Positions 14,913 through 14,964 of a DNA stretch of 14,964 nt are shown here, in pieces. The position numbers and the translations under genes are program-made. The notes beneath the pieces are model-generated. The model was not told the origin of the DNA, made no database searches, and was given only the letters and a program-made list of their open reading frames with translations. The DNA lies in the NCBI GenBank assembly GCA_905214955.1, contig CAJMON010000072.1, positions 1-14,964 on the forward strand. Direction: 5' to 3'. Position 1 is the first letter of the stretch. Every line of letters starts with the position of its first letter. The stretch is from an uncultured bacterium (lineage in GTDB: Bacteria > Bacillota > Clostridia > Lachnospirales > Lachnospiraceae).

Positions 14913-14964
14913 TGCGGAAGGCGGGACTTGAACCCGCACGGTATTGCTACCACAGGCACCTGAA
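14913..14964 (-). tRNA. tRNA-Leu (anticodon CAG), second copy, cut by the right edge
   Basis: The 52 visible bases, from the discriminator through the T-arm, variable arm, 3' side of the anticodon stem and the whole anticodon loop (TTCAGGT), are identical to the first tRNA-Leu. The 5' part lies beyond the window. The 67-base spacer (14846-14912) is not tRNA-like; it holds TATAAG on the minus strand but no good -35, so co-transcription of the two copies is likely. Confidence 0.93.

Overview
The window looks like a chromosomal segment of a Gram-positive anaerobe of the class Clostridia, most likely a Lachnospiraceae relative (Blautia/Dorea/Ruminococcus-like). The reasons are strong GGAGG-type ribosome sites, sigma-A-like promoters, the apt-rel-MBL-hemZ-hisS-aspS gene order typical of Firmicutes, HlyD-like adaptors without an outer membrane partner, and tRNA-Leu genes without an encoded CCA. 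The family is inferred from gene order and protein style, not from a database match.

Left part, minus strand (1-4386): an export operon reading leftwards from a clear promoter. It encodes a membrane-fusion (HlyD/MacA-like) adaptor, a MacB/LolD-type ABC ATPase that starts with TTG directly after the adaptor's stop, and a second adaptor that overlaps the ATPase by ATGA and runs off the left edge. The second adaptor is unusual: about 365 residues, made of Pro/Thr/Glu repeats around one apparently folded module, sit between the two helices of its coiled-coil hairpin. The permease expected for such a system is not in the window.

Plus strand (4448-5640): one divergently transcribed lipoprotein gene of unknown function with an internal duplication. 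It ends in a strong hairpin that can terminate both it and the convergent aspS operon.

Right part, minus strand (5657-14667): a housekeeping/stress operon transcribed leftwards from an extended -10 promoter: apt, rel (bifunctional ppGpp enzyme), an MBL-fold hydrolase, hemZ (radical SAM), a compact HD-GYP phosphodiesterase, hisS and aspS. Gaps are short or overlapping, except for 207 bases between hisS and aspS that hold strong, mutually exclusive inverted repeats. The operon joins purine salvage, alarmone turnover, probable c-di-GMP turnover, haem-related chemistry and two class II tRNA synthetases, so it is plausibly tied to translation and nutrient status.

Right end: a rho-independent terminator separates the apt promoter from two tandem tRNA-Leu(CAG) genes on the minus strand; the second is cut by the right edge.

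Best candidates for something new are the inserted repeat/module architecture of the second adaptor and the switch-like inverted repeats between hisS and aspS. No CRISPR array, transposase, phage gene or classical defence system was seen.
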